Below, piece by piece: positions 22,212 to 34,060 of a DNA stretch of 64,000 nt. The DNA comes from Climacium dendroides (Eukaryota; Streptophyta; Bryopsida; Hypnales; Climaciaceae): assembly GCA_950106755.1 (NCBI GenBank), contig OX467084.1:26787213-26851212 (forward strand), in the 5' to 3' direction. Both the position numbers and the translations under genes were made by a program. Within the stretch, counting starts at the first letter, position 1. The number at the start of each line of letters is the position of its first letter. The notes below the pieces were generated by a model, which saw nothing but the letters and a program-made list of their open reading frames with translations, searched no databases and had not been told where the DNA came from.

Positions 22212-23647
22212 TTAATGTGTGTCTGCTATGAGTATCAAAATTGGTGTATATGGTACTAAAATAACCTGTTGGACAAAAATGTTCTGAATTATGGCTGAAA
22301 TAGCATTTTAAAAACAAATTTTGCACTGTAAGTAGAGTTTAAAGCCCTTTTCAGAAAGCTTTTTTATGTTGTCTCTAACATGCAATTGTTCTAGTGATAA
22401 TTCAATGGCAATTTAAATCATAATTTTTTTTTATCTTAGATAGAATTGAGTAAGAATTTTCAAAGTGAAAGGTGCGTAGGTAACTATTGATGCTCATAGA
22501 TTGGACTAGTCATCAATCTAAATCAACCTTTGAATAGAGCACGTTAGTCCAAAAAGTGATGAATACAAACTTAGTATGTGCATCTAAATTTGGCTCTCAA
22601 AGAATGGTCCACATCATGTTTTCATTTATTTTAGCCTTTATGTGAATGTATATTTTACTCAAGGGAATTGAGAACACAATTATGAGCAAGAAGCACATTG
22701 AACAGATTGTGATCCATTTCTAAAACTCTTAGCATTATTCCTAACAGATTTGTAGGGGCAATTCAAATCGCACATGCAAAATTCAAGCCTCCTATCGTAT
22801 CAACAATTGTTGGGACTATTGTGGATCAGAGTTTTTTTTGTTTTTATTCAAACCCTGAAATTTTGGCTACTTTCATTAATTTGGTGACTAAATAACAATG
22901 GCTATAACAAAAAAATATTGAAGTTACCATACAATACAACCTTAGGAAACAAATGAGGGATTGCTTCGTAGAGATAGTTCCCTTCAATGGAACTGACAAC
23001 CCCTTTGAGGGACAATGGCCATTGTTCATTATGAATGATGAATAGTATCAATATTAAAAAATAATTACCAAAAAAATTTATTAATAATTTAATAATAAAT
23101 AAATAATAATAAATAATAATAATAATAATAACTCAAAACTAGAAGCTTGATGTGGTCACACTAATGCTACATTGGATTCAAAATTTATGTAATTTTGTAT
23201 TTATTTTATTATTAAAATCTTCAATATTTTTTTTAGTATTTTAAAAATTATTTAAGTGAACCATCCTGCACTGATCGAGCCCTCTAGTTCACTGGCCCCT
23301 CAAAAAATCTTTTTTTTCTTTTTTTTCTTCTGGCCAACATCCCCTGTTATTTCTGCTATTCGTAGAATTATGGCTCCTTTGAAGGCTCATTTTTTTTCAA
23401 ATGAAAATTTAGTGTAATGATCCATGTGGTGAAATCCTCAACAACAAAGTGGCTACAACATTTACAAACGCAAGCAGATTCAAAGGCTCGTGACCAAAAT
23501 CAAAATCAAATAGATTTCTTTGCAACCAAGCATTTTATGCAAATCAACAAAAATTGGTTGTAATTAAAACAAAATATACAGTCACGAGAAAATAGTTTGA
23601 AAAATATATCCACAAGTTATAATCAAGTTCAAGTTAAGGCCAACAAT
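22212..23647. other. AT-rich intergenic DNA
   Basis: No gene or complete element is recognised. AAT/AATA low-complexity sequence lies at about 23060-23131. Confidence 0.5.
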
Positions 23648-23965
23648 GGGGAATTTTGTTAAAATGACAATCTAGCTGTAATTGTGGCACTTCTTATATT
23701 TGAGACTGTGCAGTATGAAATCTACACCATTCCTAGAGGTCCAAAATTTGTACCATGCCTCTATTTTTGAAATCTATAATTTTCCTAAATGGCACTTCTG
23801 TAGTTTAGACCATAAGGTCTACAATCTAAATCTATTCTAGATATTTGCCATCTATAGCAGTTCTAGATGTTTGAAATCAATATTAGCCCTCAATGCCATT
23901 TTTGTAATTTAGACAAGGTGGTCTAAAAATGACACATGGAATATTGCCATTTTAATGAAATTCCC
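23648..23965. mobile_element. GGGAATTTT-terminus MITE, copy 1
   Basis: The left end GGGGAATTTTGTTAAAATGA and right end GCCATTTTAATGAAATTCCC are inverted repeats of about 22 bp with one or two mismatches. The 318-bp interior has alternating blocks resembling GAAATCTA and CCTAGA, and encodes nothing. Confidence 0.8.
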
Positions 23966-24139
23966 TATAACATTACTTATGAAAGTTCAATTAGCCAGAT
24001 ATACGCACTTCAAATCCATGCACTAGTAATCGATCATCTATACTAGCTAAATGATATCACTGATTCTACACTAGTAACTGATCACATACACTAACTGTTC
24101 GCCGCATAGTCCTACACATTGAGCATCACCTACATATAT

Positions 24140-24561
24140 GGGAAATTTTGTTAAAATGTCAGCATTTCATGTGCCATCTTTGGACAACCTAGTCTAAACG
24201 GTAAAAGTGCCATTTAAGACAAGTATAGATTTCATGAATCTTGAACTTTTATAGATTTCAAAAATTTAGAATTGGTATAGATTTGAAACCACCAAATTTG
24301 AACTATAAAAGTAAAATCTAAAACAAAATTAGATTTCAAACCACCTAATTTGAAATGTAAAAGTAACATCTAAAACAAAATTAGATTTCAGACCACCCAA
24401 TTTGAACTGTTAAAATAACATGTAAAATAAATATAGATTTCAAACATTTAGGAAAGTTATAAATTTCAAACATCTAGGACTAATGTACATTTTAGACCAC
24501 CCAATCTGAACCATAAAAACTACCAAAGTTGCGGAATGACAACATTTTAATAAAATTCCCC
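24140..24561. mobile_element. GGGAATTTT-terminus MITE, copy 2, with 52-bp internal array
   Basis: The left end GGGAAATTTTGTTAAAATGT is mirrored at the right end by ACATTTTAATAAAATTCCCC. It is the second member of the local cluster. Its middle (24280-24487) is a 52-bp tandem array. Confidence 0.82.
24280..24487 (+). repeat. 52-bp tandem repeat, about 4 units
   Basis: Units begin GATTT(G/C)AAACCACC at 24280, 24332, 24384 and (degenerate) 24436, each followed by AATTTGAA-TGTAAAAGTAA-ATCTAAAA. The period is exactly 52 bp. Confidence 0.8.
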
Positions 24562-24717
24562 ATATGTACACTAGCTATTCAGTGCCTAGTCATGCACATC
24601 GAGCATCACTACATATGGTGACTGGAATCCCCAGAATTGTTCCAAACAAACCATCTGCTCATCCAATGATCTTTATAATGGACAATCTGCCTACCCACTC
24701 TGCCTAGACACACAAAT

Positions 24718-25334
24718 GGGCAATTTTGTTAAAATTGCAAAATTCCTCTACTTTGGCAGTTTTGATGGTTCAGAGTAGTTGGTCTGAAGTGTACAAACGT
24801 CCTAGATGTCTAAAATCTATACCATTTTTAGATGTGGTAAATCTACATCTGTGCTAGATATCTCTTTTACAATTCAAGAATGACATGCACATTATACATT
24901 GACTTTTAGTTAGACTCATCATCTTTGAGCTTGAATGCATCATCTCCCATCTTCATAATCAAGGTTTTGAAATCATCAATCCATCACCCTTTGGATTGAA
25001 TTCAATATCGAGATCCAATGAGTCTTAATGTTCTAATGAATCTCATTATGGGCATAAAGTGGCAAAAGTCCTCTACTTTGGCAGTTTTTACACTTCAAAG
25101 CAGGCAGTTTGAAGTGTACAAATGTCATAGATGTTTGAAATCTATACTTGTGTTAGATGTCACTTTTACAATTCAGATCATGTGGTCTAAAATCTACAAA
25201 AGTCATAGATTTTTTAAATCTATAAAAGTCCAAGATTCTTGAAAACTATACCTATCCTAGATGTCACTTTTACAATTCAGAGCAGGCGGTTTGAAAATGG
25301 CACATGGAATGCCGCCAATTTAATGGAATTCTCC
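24718..25334. mobile_element. GGGAATTTT-terminus MITE, copy 3, internally duplicated
   Basis: The left end GGGCAATTTTGTTAAAATTG and the right end GCCAATTTAATGGAATTCTCC match the terminal consensus of the two preceding elements with more mismatches. Internally the block CCTCTACTTTGGCAGTTTT occurs twice (about 24752 and 25071), and TAGATGTCACTTTTACAATTCAGA occurs twice in the right half. That suggests a duplicated or nested element. Confidence 0.65.
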
Positions 25335-27836
25335 ATCATTGCCTTTAGTTTTCATCAATTGATGTTGCAATTTTGGCAAAATCAACATGTTTTTTTGGAG
25401 AATGGCTAAAATACTCATACAAATTAGACAAAAAGAGACTCAATTACACATGCAACAAGAAGTCCCTCAAGTGAGAAACAATTTAGTTGGTGTAGTGAGC
25501 TATACAATGAAACCCTTTTCAAAAAGAAGTAGACTCTAGGATTTTTTTTCTTGACCCCATTCTTTAATCCCAAAATACCAAAGCTACATTTGGCCCAAAT
25601 GATATCAAAATTCTTGAATATGAGGCATGTCACTCTTTGTTCACCTTTTCTATTTCTTTTGGCGATGAAGCCAAGTTAGATAGGCCCCTAGAACAAAACA
25701 ACTTTATAGCCACATTTTATACTTCATGGTGAAGCCAACAACAACTTAATCGTTGAATTGCTACGTGATGAACTTGCAACTAATGATACTAGGATCAACA
25801 CCTTTGAGGAAGTTGTGCTTGTCTATTTGGCATCCACAATGTGCTACTAGGATTGTTTGCATTATAGTTGTTAGAAAATACCTCTTTAGAGAAGTACTTG
25901 GAACAGACTTTGGTTTCTTTCTAGGTATCTTTTCTTTCAAGTCTGCGAACACTTCCACAAGCAAGACTTCCAACAACTTAGATAGTAAATCAAGTCCAAA
26001 CTCTATTTGTGTTACAACAAGATTTGCATGACTTAAGATCCTCCTCTAGCTCCACCCCAAAACTATGGATAAATTTCTAACTTCTTTCATTCCATCCTAG
26101 GTAGAACCTATTTCTCCTGAAACATAGAGGTAGTTAAAGATGAAATAAAATAATCAAATAGAAGCATACTAGCAATCAATGAACATACTTTAAAGTTAAA
26201 GCACATGGGTTTAGAAAATCAAGAAACCCTAGTTAAAATAATGCACAAGGAGCAAATACAAAAGTGAACAAACCTTGTATTTCATAAATCCTACACAAAT
26301 TTTTAAAATGAATGCAATCAACCAAATGCTACTAAGTTCCACTTCCTATACTTGAACAAAATTCCTCAAGTACTTACTAATATAGAAAATATTCACAAAA
26401 AAGTGTAATTGTTGTTGGCAATGGATACCTTAGAATAAAAAGTTGTAATTGGCTACAATCCAAACTTGACACCCTATCAATGGCAAGAACGGATTTAAAA
26501 TATGTGGAAATTTGGCTCAAATTTGGAATTGTAAGCTATGTTTGATACAAAGCTTAACAATGATTGCAAATATAAGATAATAGGAATAAGCTATACATGC
26601 ATGGCAGACATGCACTATTAGTGATGATATTTAGGAAAGGTGTAGATCCTTGGCAAACAAATTTATTACCTTCCTTGTATTTTCTTAGAACTTGTCGTTG
26701 CTTCATACATTGTGTTGAATAATGATAAAATATTGCATGTAGAAAATAAACTACTATGGATTCTATAAAGGCCAAGGCTTATATGTACCAAGTACATGTT
26801 GGATAATTAAACTTTAATTGCATATTCAAAAAGTTTTTTGTCAGCAATGAAGCATAATATTAAAGTAGTGTATAGGTTTTGAAAACTACTACTTTTATGT
26901 TTGGAATTAGGTATGGTTTCAAAAATAAGTATAAGGAGAAATACAATGACAAATATGAGACAATCAAAGCAAGGGGAGGTCACTCTATGCATTTACACAA
27001 CTCACATGAGGCGAAGATTTTGGACCCTTTACTTACTTCGTAAAATTTAATTTAAAGAAAATTTTAAAATTTATAATAGGTTTTTCTACTTTGAAAGTTT
27101 GTATTTTGAATTATTGATATTTTTAAATCGATAATAATTAGTTACAAATTTTTGAAGAAAAAAGATACACTGTAGAGTAGAAAATAATTTTGGACCTCTT
27201 ACTTACTTCATAAAAAATTGTCTAAAAAATGAACAAAAAAAATCCTAAAAATAACTCTCTATTGAAAGTTTATTTTTCTCGAATATTGATGCAATGGTCA
27301 TCCAAATTTATTCTCTATAAATGTTTGAGTTGAAAAACATGCCATTTCAGTTCATTTTTCAACCTATAATAATTGTCATTTTAAATGTCATTTAAGTTGG
27401 GAATTTTTGGCAATAGAAATCTATAATCATTATTAATCAAAGTTCAAAATTATAAGTTGAAATTATAGTATATTCCAAAGTATTTAGGGGGTCAAAAAAT
27501 CACTTCGCCACGCGTGGTAAACAAAATCCCCATAGAGTGCCCTCCCCTCGAATCAAAGAGTTTAGCATACTAATCAATATCTCAAAGAAGCTTTAGCAAA
27601 AAAAGTAGCAAAAAATATAAATATCTAATTTTTTGGAAATAATTACTCTAGTCTATCTTATAAGGCAAAACAAGAAATTGTCATCTTTTGAATTGTTGAA
27701 TATATATAAGTTGAACAAATTTAGAATAAAGTGGCAAATGAAATAAATTTTCACATGTATTTTGGTTAACTAATTATTGAAAAAAATTATAGTTGGTTAA
27801 AACAAAATTATATAGCTTCCTATTTTGGGACAATAT
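25335..27836. other. AT-rich intergenic DNA, no gene recognised
   Basis: No family is recognised in either strand. At 25420-25980 the minus strand contains successive medium-length frames (69 and 71 codons) separated by stops, which may be a decayed coding remnant; I cannot identify it. Confidence 0.4.
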
Positions 27837-28828
27837 ATGCCCCAAAAGTCGCAGAAGTGGGGTTTGAAGGTTTGGTGTTTACTAGATTCAAAATCAAAAT
27901 TTGTTTTGAATTTTGAAGTGTATTGTGAAAAAAGTCATGTGGTTGAGGAAGAAATGCAATGACTGGGGGGGCATGGCAAAGCACAATTAGTGCATAACAT
28001 TGTATTGTGCTTGCTTGCACCAATTGAGGGTAAAGGGCAAGTAATTGTCATGGATAATTTTTTCTCTAGCGTTGCCTTATTCATAGATCTACTAGAAAAC
28101 CCCCCGTATACAATCAGTACAATGACGTCAAATTAGGTGGGTCTTCCTCAATCTCTCAAGAACACAAAAGATTTCAATAGAAATGAGCAAGGCACACTAG
28201 ATTGGCGCATATATGATTCGAGGCAAATGAGTAGCATTATATGGGAAGATAAGAAAGCGGTTCTTATCATTTCGACGCATGCACTTCCAATTCAATTTCC
28301 ATGGGAATTTCCACTTGCAACTATTCCACATCAAAATGATTTTGAACGGGAGAACATTTAGACATCACCAATGCATTTTTAGTATACAACTCACATGCGT
28401 GGTGTAGATGTGGCTGATCAATTACAAGCATCATATACATGTTAGACGTGATTCTACAAGTAGTGGCACCGTGTTTTTTTTTCTCCTTGATACAAGCATT
28501 GTGAATATGTATATACTTTATATGGACAAATGCAAGGCGAAAGATCTTCTAAAGCATCTAATGAAGCATTTGCAGTTTCGCATTCAATTGTGTGACTCTA
28601 ACTGCAAGATGACATGGGAAGAGACGTCAAGAATGTGAGGAACCACCCCGTCATAGGCAAGTGTGCTATCCTACATTTACGAAGGACCATAATCCTTGCG
28701 TGGTTTGCAACAATGGCTCATCTCCATTGACATGACCAAAGACATATTGCTGGCCTACTTGTGGAAATAAATTCATGTGTTGGCACAAGGGGTGTTTCCA
28801 AATTTTTCATGAATGTTTGAATGGCTAA
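27837..28828 (+). pseudogene. decayed piggyBac-type (DDE_Tnp_1_7) transposase
   Basis: From 27837 to about 28470 one frame carries piggyBac-family landmarks in the expected order: MPQKSQKWGLKVWCLLDSKS, then FVLNFEVYCEK, EGKGQVIVMDNFFSSVALF (with the Asp of the DNxFTS-like motif), GLPQSLK, WEDKKAVLIIST, and MRGVDVADQLQASYTC (with the Asp of the GGVDxxDQ motif). After a shift at a T-run near 28470 it continues FFFLLDTSIVNMYILY, the hydrophobic block that follows in the family. After another shift near 28620, a C-terminal Cys/His finger follows: CVVC, CWPTCG, MCWHKGCFQIFHEC, then TAA at 28826-28828. At least six internal stops (first TGA near 27960) and two frameshifts make it non-functional. 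The N-terminal third is not recognisable, and I saw no terminal repeats directly flanking it. From general knowledge, piggyBac transposases cut and paste at TTAA. Confidence 0.82.
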
Positions 28829-29647
28829 GCCATTTGCAATGTGAGTGCAATTTTCATGCACCAATCCAACAAATATTTCGGGAATTGCTTTAGAATTTGT
28901 TTTCTATAACTTTATCCAAAGACCTCTAAGTGTCATTGGATATATAGATATATCTTCACTAAATGAAAGAATAAATTCTAAAATAGGGCTTTTTTTTTTT
29001 TGGAGGGGATACACAATTATCTAAAAAAAATTAGGAGCACTCAGAGGTGTAACTATGAATTAATTTTTTTTAATTGTAGTATTGCAGATATTGTGATTGG
29101 AGAATGAATTTTCTTATAGTTTCATTTGTTGTACTCCTCTAGGATACCTTATGAATAAATAATGATATTCTAAAGTATTCTAATTTTCTGGACCTTCTAT
29201 GGTGAACTAGGAATTTCCAAAGTCTTTACAAGTGGTGAAAAGTTATATACCCATGAAAACCATTGATATTATTTTTGGAGCAGGCACATTCAATTGGCCA
29301 AGATGTCCTAAGAAGAATGCATTTTTGCAGTTCATATTTTGAGAAGTTTGCATGCCATCTATTGCAGATGTACATGGCACATGGAGAAGAACAATCCAAT
29401 TTTGATAGGAGCCAACCAACGAAAAAAATCAAAGAATGAACACCATGTGGATGGAGATAATGTAGTATGTAGTTTTCAGGAGTTGATTGGCTTTCTAGAG
29501 AAATCTGAACTCCTTGAATAAATTTTCAATAAATTTTTAGAGAAAGAAAAATGGAATTGGCATTCAATCCAAGTCGTTTCATATTTTTTGGACCTTTGTG
29601 GAATTAGTTACAAAATTTTGAAGTTGATAGAGAAGTACATTAGGAAA
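28829..29647. other. AT-rich DNA with unidentified dispersed repeat
   Basis: A plus frame from 29339 to about 29650 is interrupted by one TAA at 29519 and includes FQELIGFLEKSELLE and then EKEKWNWHSIQVVSYFLDLC. Its second half (about 29455-29640) is related to 8505-8690, so it is a dispersed sequence that may once have coded. The family is unknown. Confidence 0.4.
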
Positions 29648-29855
29648 AAGCCCCCCACTGCAACACTATTGTTGCAATATTGTTGCAATGCTTGAACAAT
29701 AGAGTAAAAAAAACATATTGTTATAGTATTACAACAATACAATTTTAATGGAGGAGTGTACTCTATCCATTGAAAGTATACTATCGTAGTATTGCAACAA
29801 TATATTTTTAGTACTTTATTGTTCAAGCATTGAAACAATATTATTGCAATGGGAG
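29648..29855. mobile_element. foldback element with ~75-bp arms
   Basis: The left arm (CACTGCAACACTATTGTTGC, with ATTGTTGCAATGCTTGAACA further in) and the right arm (TGTTCAAGCATTGAAACAAT, ending ATTGCAATGGGAGG) are reverse complements with scattered mismatches over about 75 bp. The centre is about 55 bp. There is no coding capacity. Confidence 0.75.
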
Positions 29856-30299
29856 GTACCTTCTTAATGTAGGTGGATAGAAATACTTGATGATGCATTG
29901 TAGGTGAATGATGTGGTGAGGTGGAGGTCCTATGCAGTGGAACACAGTAGGAAACATATTGGGAACACAAGGAAACATATTGGGTCCTTTTTTTCTATTG
30001 CCTATGAGACTTTGGCTCACCACGGGCTTCTAAATTCAATAGAAATTAGAGATTTTAGATTTTTAAAAATATTTTGGGGGAAGTTTGTCAAACATAAATA
30101 AATGTTCTAATCTACCGTTGGGATTTTGGAATTTTGAAATTATGAGGTAGAAAACTTGTTAGTAAAAAAAAGATAGTGTATTGTCAATTCTTAGGACATT
30201 GTCTCATTGCAAGATTTTTTGGGATGTGTTTCACAAAAAAAAATTCAGTGAAATTTGGTGTACATATATGTAGAATTACCTTCATTATGATCTATTGTT

Positions 30300-30588
30300 A
30301 ATTTCAAAGTCCTTAGTGCAAAAATTTTCCACAAATGACGGTCAAAGGCAGCTGAAATTGTAAGGCAGAGTTCAAAAAAAACTTTTCTTCTAACTTTGAA
30401 TGCTCATATCTTCCAATCCGTACGGTCAAATTTGATGAAATTTTTACCACATATTCTCAAACAAGTTAGGTACAAGATCCTATGGTTAGATTTTCTTGAA
30501 AAGTATTTTTTTGGTTTCTTAGGTGAGCACAACAGAAGTGGCAATTTTGAGTGATTTTTGATAGAAAACACCCTTGGGGCTTTAGGGG
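30300..30588 (-). mobile_element. partial TTAA-flanked piggyBac-like element (right end only)
   Basis: The right end GGGCTTTAGGGG is followed by TTAA at 30589-30592. The preceding approximately 190 bp (CTCATATCTTCCAATCCG, CAAACAAGTTAGGTACAAGA, then ATAGAAAACACCC) match the same family at 55930-56130 and, inverted, at 50458-50700. I could not place the left end. Confidence 0.55.
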
Positions 30589-30592
30589 TTAA

Positions 30593-31900
30593 GCTATCTT
30601 TTATTGTGACTTTTTCATTTTCCAATATCTAAATTTGAGTTTTCTTTTACCTATTCAAAGTACTTTTGAATGTGCTTCCAGTGATAAATTTGAAGTTATA
30701 ATTAAAAAATAGTAAAAAATCAAAATGAAGGTGAGGTATCTATTTATGATAGTCCTTCCATAATGGCTTCATACCTATTGTTGACAACCATTGCATTAGA
30801 AGTTTTCTAGAAGACTACAAATTCCTAAACTATTGGGAATTTGGGAACGTTGCCACATTAGCAATTTAACATAGTCATGCAACTGCCATGTCAGATATTA
30901 TTATTTAATTACTTTTCAAATTAAAATTGATTTCTTTAAAAAAATTAAAATTGTTTATTATTTTATATTCAGAATTGATTCACAACAAGGAGAACAACTC
31001 TAAAACAATTTTCTAGAGGCCTCAAATCCCCTCTAATGGAAGCACTATTCATTGAAAAAGATTCTCTATTTGTATCTTCTTGTCCACTATTTGTATTTTC
31101 TTTTCCATCCTTGTTTATAGGAAGAAGTGCCATAGCTAATTGTAATAGGTGAGTCTACGAGACTAGAATGGGGTCCAAATGAAAAATACACATTTATATT
31201 GAAAAAAAATTCATTCTTTGAGAAAAATATTCTTTTTTTCTACATTCTTCTTCATCCTTCTATTTGCACATGTTGTGTTCATTTTCTCAATAAATTTTCT
31301 ATATCCTACAAGCTAAAATGCTTAAGTTATTATAAATAGGTACTTCTACCATATATTTGTTGGGGTAGTATACCAATCTTATTGAGGGACGTCCTTAACA
31401 ATAACCCACACTTCCATAGCCCTTGTAAATATTAGATAATCACTAAGCCACACTAGTGGTCAATAGGTTATATATTAGATAACCAATTTGCCATTGGCGC
31501 AGCTCATTGGTTATCATACATAACTGGTTGTACATTATTCAATCACAACCTTTGATCTTCATGATCCAAGGGTGTAGGAAGCAAGTTGAAAGGAAAAAGG
31601 TTATGAGTTGCAACTTGTAATGGCAATGGTGATGGATTGCCAATGGAAGAGTGCCACATTAGTGTTGAAAAAGTCAACAACCAATTATGATCCACAATAA
31701 TTGCACATAGCCTCAATAATTGTACTTTTGAGTATATAATAGTGTGGCCAGATCATATAGTGTGGTCTGTTTTCTTCTCCCTGGAAGATTGTTTGCTCTA
31801 AAGCGACCATGTTCTAAATGCGACCAATATCTAGGAGAGGATGACATGTTGCTTGAAATATGTATTACAGTCAATGATGAGTTGGGTAGGCTTAAATGGT
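30593..31900. other. AT-rich intergenic DNA
   Basis: No gene, RNA or complete element is recognised. Confidence 0.5.
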
Positions 31901-34060
31901 CGCTTTGAGAGAAACCTTCAAATTCTAGGTCTTCACCGTCGTTTTAGGGTTTAGGGTGCCTCCGTTAACAGGAGCGTCTTTGCCTTACAGCGGCTTCTTG
32001 TTTGGGAGGTCCCCGCTTGGACGATGGCAAGCTGCCGTGTTGTTCTTTTGCATTTGTGTGACCTGCATTTTCTTGCGAATAGTCTACTTTTTTGTTTCAT
32101 TTTTTTATTATTAGAAGAGAAGACGATGACGAGAAAGTGTTGCAAGTTGTAGTTGTTCACGCAGCAATGGCCGTTAACAACGCTTTCCTGAACCACTAAG
32201 GCGCCGGACGGTGAAAGATGTGAAGCTTGCTGTTCAGGAAGACGTCGTAATCGTGGCCGATGGCTGTGATTTGGGAAAAGAGGCGGGGCGGACACCTCGA
32301 GGTTGCGCTTCGCCTCTTAGGGTAAGCTTGTTTTTGAAGTTTTGATGGAAGGAAACTGTAACGTGTATGGTATATATCTAGCTAACTCAAATTTGCCTTC
32401 GAGTTTTAGTGCTCCATCCTCGAGTTTTTATGGTTCTCTCACTGCTTCGGTTAATTTGGAGGTTCGTGAAGGTCTAAGTTGTTCTGTTCGCGACTGAAGC
32501 AGGGTTTTTTTGGCGTGCTTTCTTTCTCAAACTAGATGATTTTGACTCCAATGAATTTTTATGAAGCTAAATATTATATGTATATGCAGAGAATTTGTAG
32601 TAACGGTCCATGCAAGTATTTCATTCTCTTGATTTTTTAATTCGTTACTTAGCAATTTCTTCTTTCATCACTCGTCGATATGTGTTTTGGTGGATTTCAC
32701 CTATTTGGCCTCTCCTTGTCCGAACTGATCTCTGAATTCTCATATTCTAAAGTGTATTTCACTTCTGATTTTGAATGCTGGGTGACAGTTGATGAATTTA
32801 GCTTTGGGGAGCAGGAGGTATACTTCAACACTTGAAGGAAAGATTTCTCATGATAGTTTACATGGGAATTGGATGTGTATAGCAATGGTATGACGTGTTA
32901 CGAGATTTTAACTAGACGTTCTTCATATGATGACCGTGATAATCTCGCAACATGTCATACCATAGCTATTCACGTAATTTTCGATGTTCAAAAAGGGAAA
33001 CTACCAGAATTACCACCGTCTTCTTCTGTTTGTAAGAGACGTTGTCATTCTGATACGTTGTGGAGACCTAATTTTGAGATATATGCAAGGAGTTAAGGAA
33101 AGAAAAATCGTCGATGTCATCTCTGAACTCAAACTCACGAAGAGGCGACAATTTCCGAGGTACGCTATCATCCCTGCTTGTCTGAGTTTACTTGTGATTA
33201 CTTGGTTTGTTTCTGCCACATACATTGTTTGACCGACTTACTTCAAAATTGAAGATGTTGAAGTGCTTCATTAGTTCAGGAAATTATAGCCGGTCTAGGG
33301 TGAACTTTTTGTTTGATTAGGTTTTTGTGTTGTGCACATTTTTTACCCACGAAATTCACGGCATTTGAAGAATCGATCCTCTCTGGGAACAAGGATATTT
33401 ACGGAACAAGAGATTTCTAAGTGGACTGGTACTAGAATCCCAGCTTGAAAATACAATGTAGAGACTATATTGTCATTGAATATGGAATCTTCCTTTGCAG
33501 TTACTTATCCATTGTTTGCCTTCAGGAACAATATACTTTTTTGTGCTCTTCTCTGCGTTGCTGCTCGTGTCTTTTGGGTTGACAGGTTTGTTGTGAATCA
33601 TCTGCTTATTAAGGGCATACTACGGTATCCTGAAACATACCTACCTGGAAGGCTAGCTTGGGGTACTGAGTACTCCGTATTAAAAATCAGCGCGGGTCCA
33701 CCTGGGCTTATAACTCAAAATATTATACGCCGTTGGATCCTGGAGTTTGGATTTGTGCAGGGTTTCAGTGAACTAGGGTTTCGTCGTCTCTTCCGATTTG
33801 ATTCACTCCACAAGGATTCTGTACCGAACCTGCACAGCCGCTCTTCTCGCGCTCCTTTCGGTTTCCTAGTCAGTGCTTCTAGAGAATGTCTCTGCCACCT
33901 TCTAGTAGTCCCTGCGTTGTTTCTAGTGAGTATTACATGAGCTTGTTGCATCAATTTGTGCTGAACTGAGTAGCACAAGATTAATTGGAAGAGTTGCTCT
34001 TCATGGACAAACCTATCCTCACTTTGTCTACATCATCCTTGAAGGATGACTTGTTCACCA
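31901..34060. other. mixed-composition region containing a kinase remnant
   Basis: Base composition is higher than in the flanks, with many CpGs at 31900-32330 and 33640-33930, typical of the gene-bearing parts of this window. Apart from the kinase fragment at 32866-33096 no coding sequence is recognised. A 156-codon plus frame at 33470-33940 has no family resemblance. The region may be a decayed kinase gene and its flanks. Confidence 0.45.
32866..33096 (+). pseudogene. protein kinase C-lobe fragment
   Basis: The frame ELDVYSNGMTCYEILTRRSS matches kinase subdomain IX (the DVYSxGMxxYEILTG block of plant Ser/Thr and TKL-type kinases). After an expanded spacer come KGKLPELPPS and CHSDTLWRPNFEI, corresponding to the CWxxDPxxRPxFxEI block of subdomain XI. 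The frame ends with TAA at 33094-33096. Part of subdomain X is missing, and the first Cys/Trp context of the last block is altered. No N-lobe, catalytic HRD loop or DFG motif was found upstream, so this is a fragment or an exon of a decayed gene. A functional single-exon piece of a larger, badly diverged gene cannot be fully excluded. Confidence 0.7.

Noticed and set aside
33470..33940. 156-codon plus frame near the kinase fragment
   Set aside because: No family resemblance and no splice-compatible neighbours. Retained only as part of a mixed-composition region.
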